DNA of 64,000 nucleotides. Source: Haloglomus halophilum (GTDB lineage: Archaea > Halobacteriota > Halobacteria > Halobacteriales > Haloarculaceae). Position numbers and translations under genes: made by a program. The notes under the pieces are model-generated. The model worked only from the letters and a program-made list of their open reading frames with translations, was not told the origin of the DNA and made no database searches. The stretch's first letter is position 1; every line of letters begins with the position of its first letter. The stretch is taken from the NCBI RefSeq assembly GCF_024298885.1, contig NZ_CP101166.1, forward strand, positions 1,178,001-1,242,000, written 5' to 3'. Positions 9,256 through 21,302 of the stretch are shown one piece after another.

Positions 9256-9561
9256 CCACTATATCTCCGCTATCGACCAGCTCTCAGCCAGATGGAACGA
9301 TAATCCCCTCGATTATCGATCTGTAACGCAAGGCTGCGATGCCGCTGCTGCTCGGGGCGACGCGGAACACCAGGGCCGGGTCGTCGCCACCGCGCGGTCG
9401 CATCCGTACCGCCCACATCGGCCGTCGGCGTAGCCCGCGCCGTGCGGTGCCGTCGCTCGTCGGAAGCAAGGCGCTGACCTCGAGTCCGGGGAACGGATTC
9501 CGGTGCGGCAGTTTTTATTCGTTGTAGAAAATATTATACAAATTGATAAACTACGCCCAAT

Positions 9562-9654
9562 ATGCGAGAATCCAACCCCGCACCCGCCGAGGCTATCGGA
9601 TTTCTGATGGTGCTAGTGTTCCTGCTGCTTCTCGTATTGGTGATTTTTCCATAG
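9562..9654 (+). CDS. 30-residue single-span membrane microprotein (putative)
   Basis: An ATG-to-TAG frame of 30 codons encodes a charged/polar N-terminus (MRESNPAPAEA) followed by an almost uninterrupted hydrophobic run (IGFLMVLVFLLLLVLVIFP), a perfect length for one membrane span. The AT-rich box ATATTATAC at about 9531-9539 is centred near 27 bases before the ATG, the spacing of leaderless haloarchaeal transcripts, and a second TTTTTATT box lies slightly upstream. I do not recognise a family. The preceding stretch 9256-9530 shows no gene. Confidence 0.5.
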   Translation: MRESNPAPAEAIGFLMVLVFLLLLVLVIFP

Positions 9655-9809
9655 TTGGCTGGGCCAGCGTGCCTGAGGGATTACCTGGATACCACCGAAG
9701 CGGCCGCTCCCGAGGAAGCGGACGGATGCCCAGAGAATGTCGTACTGGGTACTGAGCCTACGGGTTCGAACCGACTGCTGGCTCTCACGCTCACTTCGTT
9801 CCCGAGAAG

Positions 9810-9885
9810 AGCCATGGGCCGGATTTGAACCGGCGATATGCGGCTCTGCAGGCCGCCGCGTTCGGCCGGACTCTGCCACCATGGC
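9810..9885 (-). tRNA. tRNA-Cys (GCA)
   Basis: Read on the minus strand, the acceptor stem GCCATGG pairs with CCATGGC. The anticodon loop CCTGCAGAG carries GCA and the T arm contains the GGTTCAAATCC pattern. The discriminator base is U, as required for cysteine identity. In haloarchaea this tRNA normally closes the rRNA operon directly after 5S; here a protein gene intervenes (9977-11170). No CCA is encoded. Confidence 0.95.
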
Positions 9886-9976
9886 CCGCAAGCGTGCCTA
9901 GTCCAACGGACGGCAAAAGCGTAGCGGTCCGCAAGACGTCGAGCGACACCGACGACGAGCGACGGAAACGTTCGTT

Positions 9977-11170
9977 CTAGTACGAGCGAGGCAGGCCGAG
10001 CGTGTGCTCGGCGACGTGGTTGCGCATCATCTCGGTGCTGCCGGGCGCGACCTTGCCGAGGCGCGACCCCTTCCACATCTCGATGACAGCGTAGTCGCGC
10101 GAGAAGCCGTTGCCACCGTGGGTCTGGACCGCCACGTCGGTGGCGTCGTGGCCGACCTCCGTCGCGCGGAGTTTCGCCATGTTCGAGATCTCGGCGGTCT
10201 TCTTGGGGTCCGGCTCGTTGTCGACCATCCACGCGGCCTTGCGCAGCAGGAGCTGGGCCGCCTCGAGCTTCGTCCACGAGTCCGCGATGGGGTGCTGGAT
10301 GGCCTGGTGCGCGCCGATGGGCTGGTCGAAGACCTCGCGCTCCTTCGCGTAGTCGATGGCGCGATTGAGCGCGCACTTGCCCGTGCCGATGGCACCCGCG
10401 GAGCCGAGCAGCCGCTCGGGGTTGACCGTGTCGAACAGCTGGTAGAGGCCCATGCCGGGCGTGCCGACGACATCCTCCTCGTGGACGCGGACGCCGTCGA
10501 ACGAGAGCTCGAACTGCTTCTCCGGCGTGGGGATGCCGACGTCGAGCTCGCGCTTCTCCAGGTTCGGGTCGTCCGGGTCGACGAGGAACAGGGTGACCCC
10601 CTGCATCTTCGCCGCGTCGTCCTTCGAATCCGTGCGCGCGACCGTCAACATCCGGTCGGCGTAGTCAACGCCGGAGATCCACTGCTTGGTCCCCTCGATG
10701 ACGTACTCGTCGCCGTCCTTCTCGGCGAACGTCGTCATGTTGGGCGCGTTGTGGCCCGCGTCCGGTTCCGTCAGGGCCATCGCCCAGTTGGCGTCACCGT
10801 TGCAGATCTTCGGGAGCCACTCCTCCTTCTGCTCCTCGCTCCCGTTCTCGACGAGCGTGATGCCGCCGAAGCAGACGTTCACGACGAACAGCATCTCCGC
10901 ACCCATACAGCCCTGGGTGCAGAGTTCCTCGACGATGGCGCTCAGTTCCCAGAACCCCATCCCCTCGCCGCCGTACTCCTGCGGGATAGCGGCGCCGAGG
11001 AAGCCGGCGTCCGCACAGTCGTTCCAGAACTCCTCCGGTTTCTTCCCCTCGGAGACCTCGAACCAGTACTCGTCGTCGTAGCCGGCCGCCACGTCGCGGG
11101 CCGTCTGACGGATCATGTCCAGCTCGGCCGTCTCCTCGAACGCAGGGGGTGTGGACTGTGTGGTTGTCAC
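9977..11170 (-). CDS. acyl-CoA dehydrogenase family protein
   Basis: Flavoprotein of about 397 aa that should oxidise an acyl-CoA to its enoyl-CoA, passing electrons to an ETF. Recognisable features: QEYGGEGMG in the N-terminal helical domain, the FAD/substrate motif MALTEPDAGHN near residue 130, the beta-domain sequence KQWISGVDYADRM, and the C-terminal MQTHGGNGFS-like motif (VQTHGGNGFSRDYAV) with MWKGSRLGKVAPGSTEMMRN. The start is taken as GTG at 11170 because a TATA box (TTTATAG) is centred about 27 bases upstream, implying a leaderless transcript; longer frames reach 11209 but run through that promoter. It sits between 5S and tRNA-Cys on the same strand. Confidence 0.88.
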   Translation of the reverse strand: MTTTQSTPPAFEETAELDMIRQTARDVAAGYDDEYWFEVSEGKKPEEFWNDCADAGFLGAAIPQEYGGEGMGFWELSAIVEELCTQGCMGAEMLFVVNVCFGGITLVENGSEEQKEEWLPKICNGDANWAMALTEPDAGHNAPNMTTFAEKDGDEYVIEGTKQWISGVDYADRMLTVARTDSKDDAAKMQGVTLFLVDPDDPNLEKRELDVGIPTPEKQFELSFDGVRVHEEDVVGTPGMGLYQLFDTVNPERLLGSAGAIGTGKCALNRAIDYAKEREVFDQPIGAHQAIQHPIADSWTKLEAAQLLLRKAAWMVDNEPDPKKTAEISNMAKLRATEVGHDATDVAVQTHGGNGFSRDYAVIEMWKGSRLGKVAPGSTEMMRNHVAEHTLGLPRSY

Positions 11171-11193
11171 ATACGCACGCAGGTCTGCGTGTT

Positions 11194-11200
11194 CTATAAA
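11194..11200 (-). promoter_or_regulatory. TATA box of the acyl-CoA dehydrogenase gene
   Basis: On the minus strand TTTATAG is centred about 27 bases before the GTG at 11170. This spacing marks a leaderless start and shows that the gene has its own promoter despite lying inside the rRNA locus. Confidence 0.6.
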
Positions 11201-11316
11201 GTTTCGCAACTAACAACGCCGGTAGTGTTTCCGGGCGGCCACGCCCGAGCCGAGCGTTGCCACTGTTCGGCCGAGAACGACGAACGACATAGCTGTCGCT
11301 CACCAAGGACGGAGAA

Positions 11317-11376
11317 CCGAGTGACGGAGTCGTCACTCGGCGTGTGATGAACCGGAGAGAGGCCAAGAGGCCTCTC
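11317..11376 (-). terminator. two hairpins downstream of 5S rRNA
   Basis: Two GC-rich stem-loops follow the 3' end of 5S in transcript order. The first encountered is an 8-bp stem GAGAGGCC/GGCCTCTC (11357-11376); the next is a perfect 10-bp stem CCGAGTGACG/CGTCACTCGG with a 4-base loop (11317-11340). They may serve 3'-end processing or attenuation of rRNA read-through into the acyl-CoA dehydrogenase gene. No long T tract follows, so a classic terminator is not proven. Confidence 0.45.
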
Positions 11377-11393
11377 ACCGTGAGTAATGAATG

Positions 11394-11515
11394 GCAGGCG
11401 GCGAACCGGTGTTCCCAGAGGCTCGCGCACTCCAGTACTGGCCGGAACGCTGGCGGGCTTAACTACCGTGTTCGGGATGGGTACGGGTGTGGCCCCGCCG
11501 CTGTGGCCGCCTTAA
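11394..11515 (-). rRNA. rrf: 5S ribosomal RNA
   Basis: About 122 bases on the minus strand, starting TTAAGGCGGCC and ending in the complementary CGCCGCC, so helix I closes. The internal sequences CCCATCCCGAACACGG and AAGCCCGCCAGCG are the universally conserved 5S loop B/C region. It lies about 105 bases after the 23S 3' end in the usual operon order. Ends are estimated from helix I and are accurate to a few bases. Confidence 0.95.
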
Positions 11516-11559
11516 CGCCGATCGACGGAATCGAACCGTCGTAATGCCAATATCGGTGG

Positions 11560-11620
11560 CGAGATCGCGTGTATTGAATGTGTGATTTCCAGTTAGCGCC
11601 TGGACCCGTTCACGGAGTCC
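11560..11620 (-). repeat. 23S rRNA processing stem, 3' arm (partner 14551-14609)
   Basis: This stretch is the reverse complement of 14551-14609 over most of its length: GAGATCGCGTGTA, TGTGATTTCCAG, GCGC and GGACCCGTTCAC all recur in inverted order, broken by short unpaired bases. The two arms bracket the 23S gene and form the long helix with bulges that archaeal splicing endonuclease cleaves to release pre-23S RNA. Confidence 0.85.
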
Positions 11621-11621
11621 G

Positions 11622-14540
<2,919 letters not shown>

Positions 14541-14737
14541 TGACTATAACTCGGACCCTGTGAACGGGTCCAGTGTGCGCCTGGAAATCACACGTACACG
14601 CGATCTCATCTGCAGCGTTGCGGGTGGGCAAGCTGCATCAACCCTTCCCACTCACGCTTGCACGGAGTGGTGCATCGGTCTGTTACGGGAAAGCGCAGGA
14701 TGCCACTTGAGGGCATCGCTTTGCTTCCCCGCAAACA

Positions 14738-14809
14738 TGGACCCAGCGAGATTCGAACTCGCGGCATCCTCCTTGCAAAGGAGGCACTCTACCACTGAGC
14801 TATGGGCCC
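14738..14809 (-). tRNA. tRNA-Ala (UGC) in the 16S-23S spacer
   Basis: On the minus strand GGGCCCA pairs with TGGGTCC and gives the G3:U70 pair that defines alanine tRNAs; the discriminator is A. The anticodon loop TTTGCAA carries UGC, the D arm contains AGCTCAGTGGTAGAG and the T arm GTTCGAATCTC. It abuts the arm of the 16S processing stem, so the tRNA must be released from the same precursor. Confidence 0.97.
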
Positions 14810-14812
14810 TTC

Positions 14813-14858
14813 GTTAGCCTTGACAGTTCTTAGGTGCTCGGTCGACCCTCGTCGAACG
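14813..14858 (-). repeat. 16S rRNA processing stem, 3' arm (partner 16423-16468)
   Basis: GTTAGCCTTGACAGTTC (14813-14829) is an exact inverted match to 16452-16468. The continuation CTCGGTCGA...GTCGAACG matches 16423-16448 with a few mismatched bases that form the bulges. Together they make a helix of about 46 bp around the 16S gene, the substrate for archaeal pre-16S excision. Confidence 0.85.
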
Positions 14859-14905
14859 CCCGAAGCGAAAGGTGGGCCCACCACGATGGGTGGGTCCCGG
14901 TCATT

Positions 14906-16377
<1,472 letters not shown>

Positions 16378-16499
16378 GTGCCTCGCACGAGGCGAGGCGG
16401 GTTAAGGCGGGATGCTATCGGACGTTCGGTGACGATCGACCGAGTGTCACCGAACTGTCAAGGCTAACATCAGATTCCATCTTGACGGCGGACCGCAGG

Positions 16500-16830
16500 G
16501 GTGGAATCCTCATCTTCTTCGGACCTGAACGTTGTCCGGGATGGGTCATAAACCCACCGGACCTCGTTCAGGTCCGGGACGCCCGTGAGGGCGCCCCGTT
16601 CACATTACCACCGAACGCCCATTATCATATAAGGGCGTCGATGGCCTCCCGCCGCCCTGTGTCGATTCGGGCGGCGGGTGCGTACTTCAACCGAAACGCC
16701 CTGTGCCCCATAAGGGCGTCGGAACGTTCCGGCCGACCACGGGGGCAGCCCGGGAACGAGTCCAGGGTGAGTGCCCCGCGGCGCTTCGCATTCCATTCGA
16801 AGCCGGTGTTACACTTAACCCCGTCGGAGT
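16500..16830 (-). promoter_or_regulatory. rRNA operon promoter region with tandem promoter-like repeats
   Basis: Between the 16S leader and the MC1 gene there is no gene. On the minus strand four TATA-like sites are visible: TTAAGTGT near 16810-16820, CCTTATGG near 16707-16714, CCTTATATG near 16626-16634 and GGTTTATGACC near 16545-16555. Two of them lie in a repeated unit (CGACGCCCTTAT ... GGGCGTTTCGG or GGGCGTTCGG) at 16611-16640 and 16691-16721, about 80 bp apart. Multiple tandem promoters are known for haloarchaeal rRNA operons. Confidence 0.65.
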
Positions 16831-17071
16831 GAACCCGCCGTGTGCCGGCGTTACACGGCACATGCCGCCACGGCACGCTGGCGCGCGCCACCCCCACGAG
16901 GGGGCGACTCATATGTTCACCAGCTGGTATGAAGGTGATGTCACGCGGCTGGAGGCCGGGCGGTCATCCCGCGCTGGCACGCCGTCCCGCCGGATGAGGG
17001 CCGCGCATTCGACGGTGCGGCCGCTGTCGGGTTAGCCCTTCGGGAGTTCGCCGGAGAGGAGACGGCGAGGA

Positions 17072-17380
17072 TCAGATGGAGTCGAGGTGTTCGATACCCT
17101 TCTTCGAGACGTTGGCCTCGGTGATCTCGGTCGGCATCCAGCCGGGCTTGTCGTCGGGGGCGGTCTCGGTCCACGCCCAGCCGTCGTAGATATGGACCTT
17201 CTTGGTACCTTTCTCCCGGAGCCGGAGCTCGTGATGCTCGGCCTGCTGTTCACTCTTGGCCGGGTCCAGCCGTCGGGCCGCCTTCAGTGCGGCCTGCCGT
17301 GGTGTCCGTCCGGAGAACACGCTTGTCTCGTTGCCGATGTCGTCCCGGAGCGCGAAGTTCCGCTTGTCGTCTTCGACCAT
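17072..17380 (-). CDS. non-histone chromosomal protein MC1
   Basis: 102-aa DNA-bending chromatin protein of the MC1 family, known from Methanosarcina and haloarchaea as a monomer that sharply kinks DNA. Recognisable sequence: NFALRDDIGNETSVFSGRTPRQAALKAA-type N-terminal strands and helix, then LRLREKGTKKVHIYDGW and WMPTEITEANVSKKGIE near the end. Compared with methanogen MC1, the protein is more acidic, as expected in a high-salt cytoplasm. The gene lies just upstream of the rRNA promoters and on the same strand. It has a strong Shine-Dalgarno sequence, unusual in this mostly leaderless genome. Confidence 0.93.
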   Translation of the reverse strand: MVEDDKRNFALRDDIGNETSVFSGRTPRQAALKAARRLDPAKSEQQAEHHELRLREKGTKKVHIYDGWAWTETAPDDKPGWMPTEITEANVSKKGIEHLDSI

Positions 17381-17388
17381 TGGTTGTG

Positions 17389-17430
17389 ACCTCCATGCGG
17401 GATGTCAACACCACCAAATATAAATATACC
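17389..17430 (-). promoter_or_regulatory. MC1 promoter (TATA) and Shine-Dalgarno site
   Basis: On the minus strand an extended AT-rich TATA element (TATATTTATATTT) spans about 17416-17428. GGAGGT at 17389-17394 stands eight bases before the ATG and complements the 16S 3' end. The remaining intergenic DNA up to 17684 contains no gene that I can support. Confidence 0.7.
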
Positions 17431-17684
17431 CCCCGAATCCGCCGCTCGGCGGGCGATTTCAGCCCAGAGATCGGCGGCTCGGTGGGGCGACTGCCACATC
17501 CGGGACACCAGGTCAGGTGGCTGCGCCGACCCCGGCTCGTGGCGTCCGCGATTGCCCTGCTCCATCCCCCGGCTCGCACGCGCGTGCAGGCACGCGAGGG
17601 ACGTGGATGTGAAGAGAGCCGAATCCAGGGGCGGGGCACGGTACACTTATGTATGCCGTGTGGTGAACTTGGCCCACGTACTCG

Positions 17685-17882
17685 ATGGTTCGCAAGAAGA
17701 AGCTCTCTCCGAGTGGCGCGAAGGACGAGAACGGGGAGTACCACAACGTCCACGTCAATCTGCACGAGGACGAACTCGCGGTCGCCGGGATGGAGATCGG
17801 TGACGAGGTGTTCGTCCGCGTGCGCGACGGGAAAATCATCATCCAGAAGGCCGACCCTGACGAGGTCGAACACGAGTTCTGA
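17685..17882 (+). CDS. AbrB/SpoVT-type DNA-binding protein (swapped-hairpin)
   Basis: 65-aa protein with the sequence pattern of the AbrB/MazE swapped-hairpin beta-barrel: a basic start (MVRKKKLSPSG), then DEVFVRVRDGKIIIQKADPDE, where the GDEV...V...G.I.I register is typical. Such proteins dimerise and bind DNA as transition-state or antitoxin-like regulators. No toxin gene adjoins it (the next gene is pyrD), so a stand-alone regulator is more likely than an antitoxin. A TATA-like ACTTATGTA precedes the start by about 40 bases. Confidence 0.8.
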   Translation: MVRKKKLSPSGAKDENGEYHNVHVNLHEDELAVAGMEIGDEVFVRVRDGKIIIQKADPDEVEHEF

Positions 17883-17945
17883 GCCACGCCACCGAAGCGA
17901 CGCGGACCGCCGCGCTTATTCTCGCGCCACGCCGCCCAACGACCG

Positions 17946-19007
17946 ATGGGACTCTCGCTCTACGACATCGCGAAGCCGCTCCTCTTCTCGCTCCCACCGG
18001 AGACGGCCCACGAGATCACCCTGCGTGGTCTCGCGGCTGTCCAGGACACATCGGTCGAGTCGCTCCTTCGGCGCCAGCTGACGGTCGATGACGACCGACT
18101 CTCCGTCGAGGCGTTCGGCCAGTCGTTCCCCTCGCCGGTCGGTGTCGCCGCGGGCCTCGACAAGAACGCTCGCGTCGCCCCCGCGCTGGCCGCGCTCGGC
18201 TTCGGCCACGTCGAGGTGGGCGGCGTCACCGCCGAACAGCAGGCCGGCAACCCCCGGCCACGGATGTTCCGCCTGCCCGAGGACCACGCCATCATCAACC
18301 GGATGGGCTTCAACAACGACGGCGCCGACGCCATCGGCCCGCGTGTCTCGGCGCACGCGGCCACACTGGACGTTCCGCTGGGTGCCAACATCGGGAAGTC
18401 CAAATCCGCACCGCTGGAGACGGCCGAGGACGACTACCGCTACACGTACGAGCGCGTCTCGGACGCGGACTTCTTCGTCGTCAACGTCTCCAGCCCGAAC
18501 ACGCCGGGACTGCGCGACCTCCAGAACCGTGACCGCCTCGCGAGCATCCTCGGGACCCTCCGCGACGCGGGCGCCGACCCGCTCCTCGTGAAACTCTCCC
18601 CGGACCTGGGTGAGGGAGCCATCGAAGATGCCATCGGCGTGGTGAACGACCTCGACCTCGACGGCATCGTCGCGACCAACACCACCACGCGGCGGCCGGC
18701 CTCGTTGCGCTCTCCGAACGCGACCGAGGACGGCGGGCTCTCGGGCGCGCCGCTCGAACGACACGCCACCGAGGCGGTCCGCTTCGTCGCCGAGCGGACG
18801 GATGTCCCGGTTGTAGGCGTCGGGGGCGTCGCCTCGGCGGAGGGAGCCTACGCGAAGATCCGGGCGGGCGCACGCGTGGTCCAGCTGTACACCGGCCTCG
18901 TCTACGAGGGCCCGACGCTGGCGCGAGATATCAACCGCGGCCTGCTCGACCTGCTCGACCGCGACGGCTTCGATTCGGTGGCCGACGCCGTCGGTGCGGA
19001 CCTGTAG
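17946..19007 (+). CDS. pyrD: dihydroorotate dehydrogenase (quinone), class 2
   Basis: FMN enzyme of de novo pyrimidine synthesis that oxidises dihydroorotate to orotate and passes electrons to the quinone pool at the membrane. 353 aa, with an N-terminal helical extension (LYDIAKPLLFSLPPETAHE) typical of membrane-associated class 2 enzymes. FPSPVGVAAGLDKNA, the substrate-binding NRMGFNNDGAD, the catalytic loop NVSSPNTPGLRDLQ (catalytic Ser), KLSPDL, ATNTTTRR and the FMN phosphate-binding GVGGVASAEGAYAKIRAGA are all intact. It has no other pyr gene beside it. Confidence 0.95.
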   Translation: MGLSLYDIAKPLLFSLPPETAHEITLRGLAAVQDTSVESLLRRQLTVDDDRLSVEAFGQSFPSPVGVAAGLDKNARVAPALAALGFGHVEVGGVTAEQQAGNPRPRMFRLPEDHAIINRMGFNNDGADAIGPRVSAHAATLDVPLGANIGKSKSAPLETAEDDYRYTYERVSDADFFVVNVSSPNTPGLRDLQNRDRLASILGTLRDAGADPLLVKLSPDLGEGAIEDAIGVVNDLDLDGIVATNTTTRRPASLRSPNATEDGGLSGAPLERHATEAVRFVAERTDVPVVGVGGVASAEGAYAKIRAGARVVQLYTGLVYEGPTLARDINRGLLDLLDRDGFDSVADAVGADL

Positions 19008-19094
19008 TCGCCCCGGACACGGGGCTGGCGGTCGCGCACGGGCGTGGACGCCAACCACACGTTACTTACTCCGGCCACGCCACGACTCGACCGA

Positions 19095-19853
19095 ATGGAC
19101 GACACCGTGCTGCTGACCGGCGCCGGGGGGTACGTCGGTGGCGCAATCCTGGACGGTATCGGCGACGAGTACGACTGGCGCCTCCTCTATCACAACCCGC
19201 CGGCCGAGGAGCCCGATCACCCCTACATGGTCGGCGAGATCACCGAACCCGAGGACGCCAGGGAGGCCTGCGAGGGTGTCGGCGCGGTCATCCACCTCGC
19301 TGGCGACCCCCGCCCCGACGCCCCGTGGGACTCGGTCCTCGAGAACAACATCCACGGGACGAAGGTGATGTTCGACGCGGCGCTCGAGGCCGGCGTCGAG
19401 AAGTTCGTCTACGCCTCCTCGAACCACGCCGTGGGCCACTTCGAGACCGAGCGCAAGCCCGACCTCTACCAGCCCGAGGACGACTTCCGCCTCGACGGCA
19501 CCGAACTCCCCCGCCCTGGCAACTTCTACGGCGTCTCCAAGGCCGCCGGCGAGACGCTCGGCCGCTTCTACCACGACGAACACGACCTCTCCGTCTGCTG
19601 TATCCGCATCGGCAACCTCACGAAAGGTCACCCCCCCATCGACTACGAGCGCGGGCAGGCGATGTGGTTGTCCTATCCCGACTGTGCGCACCTGCACGCG
19701 TGCGCGCTGGAGGCCGACTACGGCTACGAGATCGTCTACGGCATCTCCGACAACGACCGCAAGTACTACTCGCTGGAGCGGGCGAAAGAGGCCCTCGGCT
19801 ACGACCCGCAGGACAACTCCGCCGAGTGGGACGGCGAGGAGAAGGTCGCTTAG
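19095..19853 (+). CDS. NAD-dependent epimerase/dehydrogenase, Azf (glucose-6-phosphate dehydrogenase)-like
   Basis: SDR-superfamily protein of about 252 aa. The N-terminal Rossmann motif TGAGGYVGGAI, the GDPRPDAPWDSVLENNIHG stretch, and the catalytic Ser/Tyr-Lys pair (YASSNHAVG and YGVSK) are present. The overall pattern, especially DGTELPRPGNFYGVSKA, resembles the haloarchaeal NAD-dependent glucose-6-phosphate dehydrogenase Azf of the oxidative pentose-phosphate pathway, a family close to uronate dehydrogenase. Paralogues exist, so the exact substrate is uncertain. The ATG at 19095 is preferred because the conserved fold begins immediately after it. Confidence 0.72.
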   Translation: MDDTVLLTGAGGYVGGAILDGIGDEYDWRLLYHNPPAEEPDHPYMVGEITEPEDAREACEGVGAVIHLAGDPRPDAPWDSVLENNIHGTKVMFDAALEAGVEKFVYASSNHAVGHFETERKPDLYQPEDDFRLDGTELPRPGNFYGVSKAAGETLGRFYHDEHDLSVCCIRIGNLTKGHPPIDYERGQAMWLSYPDCAHLHACALEADYGYEIVYGISDNDRKYYSLERAKEALGYDPQDNSAEWDGEEKVA

Positions 19854-19929
19854 AACACGCGATATAGCCCAGATCGTATCCACTATCGAAATAAGTCAGA
19901 TATTCTGGATTTATCCGCCAGTTTGAGCG

Positions 19930-20165
19930 GCACAGAAGGCGCTACCGAAGCCCTCGCGCTCTCGACCGGTTGCGACTCGCTGCGCGCGCTCGCTCCGCTC
20001 GCGTGCTTACTTCGTCTCACCGGGCCGAGACCGCTCGCCCTTCGATTCCGCCAGGAGCGGGGTTCGTGTCACGAGCGCGTCGCCCTGCCCTTCCCCGGGT
20101 CGCCCAGGGTCGCGGGCGAGCCGCGACCCATGCGCTCCCAGCCTCTGGATTGTCGCGCCTCGCTC
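19930..20165 (+). repeat. dispersed GC-rich intergenic repeat, copy A
   Basis: The intergenic DNA between the Azf-like gene and rfcS carries GAAGCCCTCGCGCTCTC, then CTCGCTGCGC, then CGCTCGCCCTTCGATTCCGCC, then CTGCCCTTCCCCGGGTCGC, the same ordered blocks as at 45410 (same strand) and 31890-32150 (opposite strand). It contains many short inverted repeats around CGCTCGC. An open frame of 93 codons crosses it, but it has no start context and no family resemblance. Function unknown. Confidence 0.6.
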
Positions 20166-20200
20166 GGACAATTGAAGTCCGGGGCCGGCGAGGGACAGGT

Positions 20201-21199
20201 ATGAGCGAACCCGGGGAGCCCGCCGCCGACGCGCCCGCCGCGTCCGAGCGCGGCCGGGAGGTCTGGATCGAGAAGTACCGCCCCCAGTCGCTGGACGACA
20301 TCGTCGGCCAGGACACCATCGTCGAGCGGCTCAAATCGTACATCAACCGGCAAGATTTGCCCCACCTACTTTTTGCGGGCCCGGCAGGTGTGGGAAAAAC
20401 CACCGCCTCGGTAGCCATCGCCAAGGAGATCTACGGCGACGACTGGCGCGAGAACTTCCTCGAGCTGAACGCCAGCGACCAGCGCGGCATCGACGTGGTC
20501 CGGGACCGCATCAAGAGCTTCGCGCGCGCGTCGTTCGGTGGATATGATTACCGAGTGATATTTCTGGACGAGGCGGACGCGCTCACGAGTGACGCCCAGG
20601 GCGCGCTCCGGCGGACGATGGAGCAGTTCTCCAACAACACCCGCTTCATCCTCTCGTGTAACTACTCCTCGCAGATCATCGACCCCATCCAGTCCCGGTG
20701 TGCCGTCTTCCGGTTCTCGCCGCTGGGCGACGACGCCGTCGAGGCACAGATCCGGCAGATCGCCGAGAACGAGGACATCGAACTTACGGAAGCCGGCCTC
20801 GACGCGCTCGTCTACGCGGCGGGCGGGGACATGCGCAAGGCCATCAACGGACTGCAGGCCGCCGCGGTGATGGGTGAGACCGTCGACGAGGAGGCCGTCT
20901 ACGCCATCACCTCGACCGCGCGCCCGGAGGAGATCAACGGGATGGTCCAGCGTGCGCTCGACGGGGACTTCACCGCCGCGCGGTCGAAACTCGACGAGCT
21001 GCTCACGGAGTCGGGGATCGCGGGCGGCGACATCATCGACCAGCTCCATCGGTCGGTCTGGGAGTTCGACATCGACGATGAGGCCGCGGTCCGGCTGATG
21101 GACCGGGTCGGCGAGGCCGACTACCGCATCACCGCGGGCGCCAACGAGCAGATCCAGCTGGAGGCGCTGCTCGCGTCGCTCGCGCTCGACGGCGACTGA
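20201..21199 (+). CDS. rfcS: replication factor C small subunit (clamp loader)
   Basis: AAA+ subunit of the clamp loader that places PCNA on primed DNA, 332 aa, intein-free. Walker A is GPAGVGKTT (residues 60-68), Walker B VIFLDEAD (about 118-125), sensor 1 [10 protein letters not shown], the SRC motif QSRCAVFRF, and sensor 2 [11 protein letters not shown]. The ATG at 20201 follows GGGACAGGT and precedes a short acidic leader before the conserved [14 protein letters not shown] motif ([11 protein letters not shown]). Codons turn unusually AT-rich exactly across Walker A (20351-20413) and Walker B (20537-20566). Confidence 0.96.
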   Translation: MSEPGEPAADAPAASERGREVWIEKYRPQSLDDIVGQDTIVERLKSYINRQDLPHLLFAGPAGVGKTTASVAIAKEIYGDDWRENFLELNASDQRGIDVVRDRIKSFARASFGGYDYRVIFLDEADALTSDAQGALRRTMEQFSNNTRFILSCNYSSQIIDPIQSRCAVFRFSPLGDDAVEAQIRQIAENEDIELTEAGLDALVYAAGGDMRKAINGLQAAAVMGETVDEEAVYAITSTARPEEINGMVQRALDGDFTAARSKLDELLTESGIAGGDIIDQLHRSVWEFDIDDEAAVRLMDRVGEADYRITAGANEQIQLEALLASLALDGD

Positions 21200-21302
21200 G
21201 CCGACGCGTCGGGCTCGGGCCGAACGCGGCTCCCGTCGCTATCGGATGCGGCGTTCGCGAAGAAGGGATAGCCGTTCGGAGTTCTATCGGGGAGTACCGA
21301 CT

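Noticed and set aside
9755..9790. GGTTCGAACC with flanking pairs resembling the T arm of a second tRNA
   Set aside because: Only three of five stem pairs form and no acceptor, D or anticodon arms can be fitted on either strand; probably a chance palindrome.
17685..17882. AbrB-like protein as antitoxin of a toxin-antitoxin pair
   Set aside because: No PIN, MazF-like or other toxin gene lies beside it; the neighbours are MC1 (divergent) and pyrD.
19923..20204. 93-codon frame upstream of rfcS as a protein gene
   Set aside because: It coincides with the dispersed repeat, lacks a promoter-spaced start and is not preserved as a frame in the other repeat copies.
20201..21199. Intein inside rfcS
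   Set aside because: The 332-aa product is continuous through all clamp-loader motifs with no extra 130-500 residues; only codon anomalies remain.
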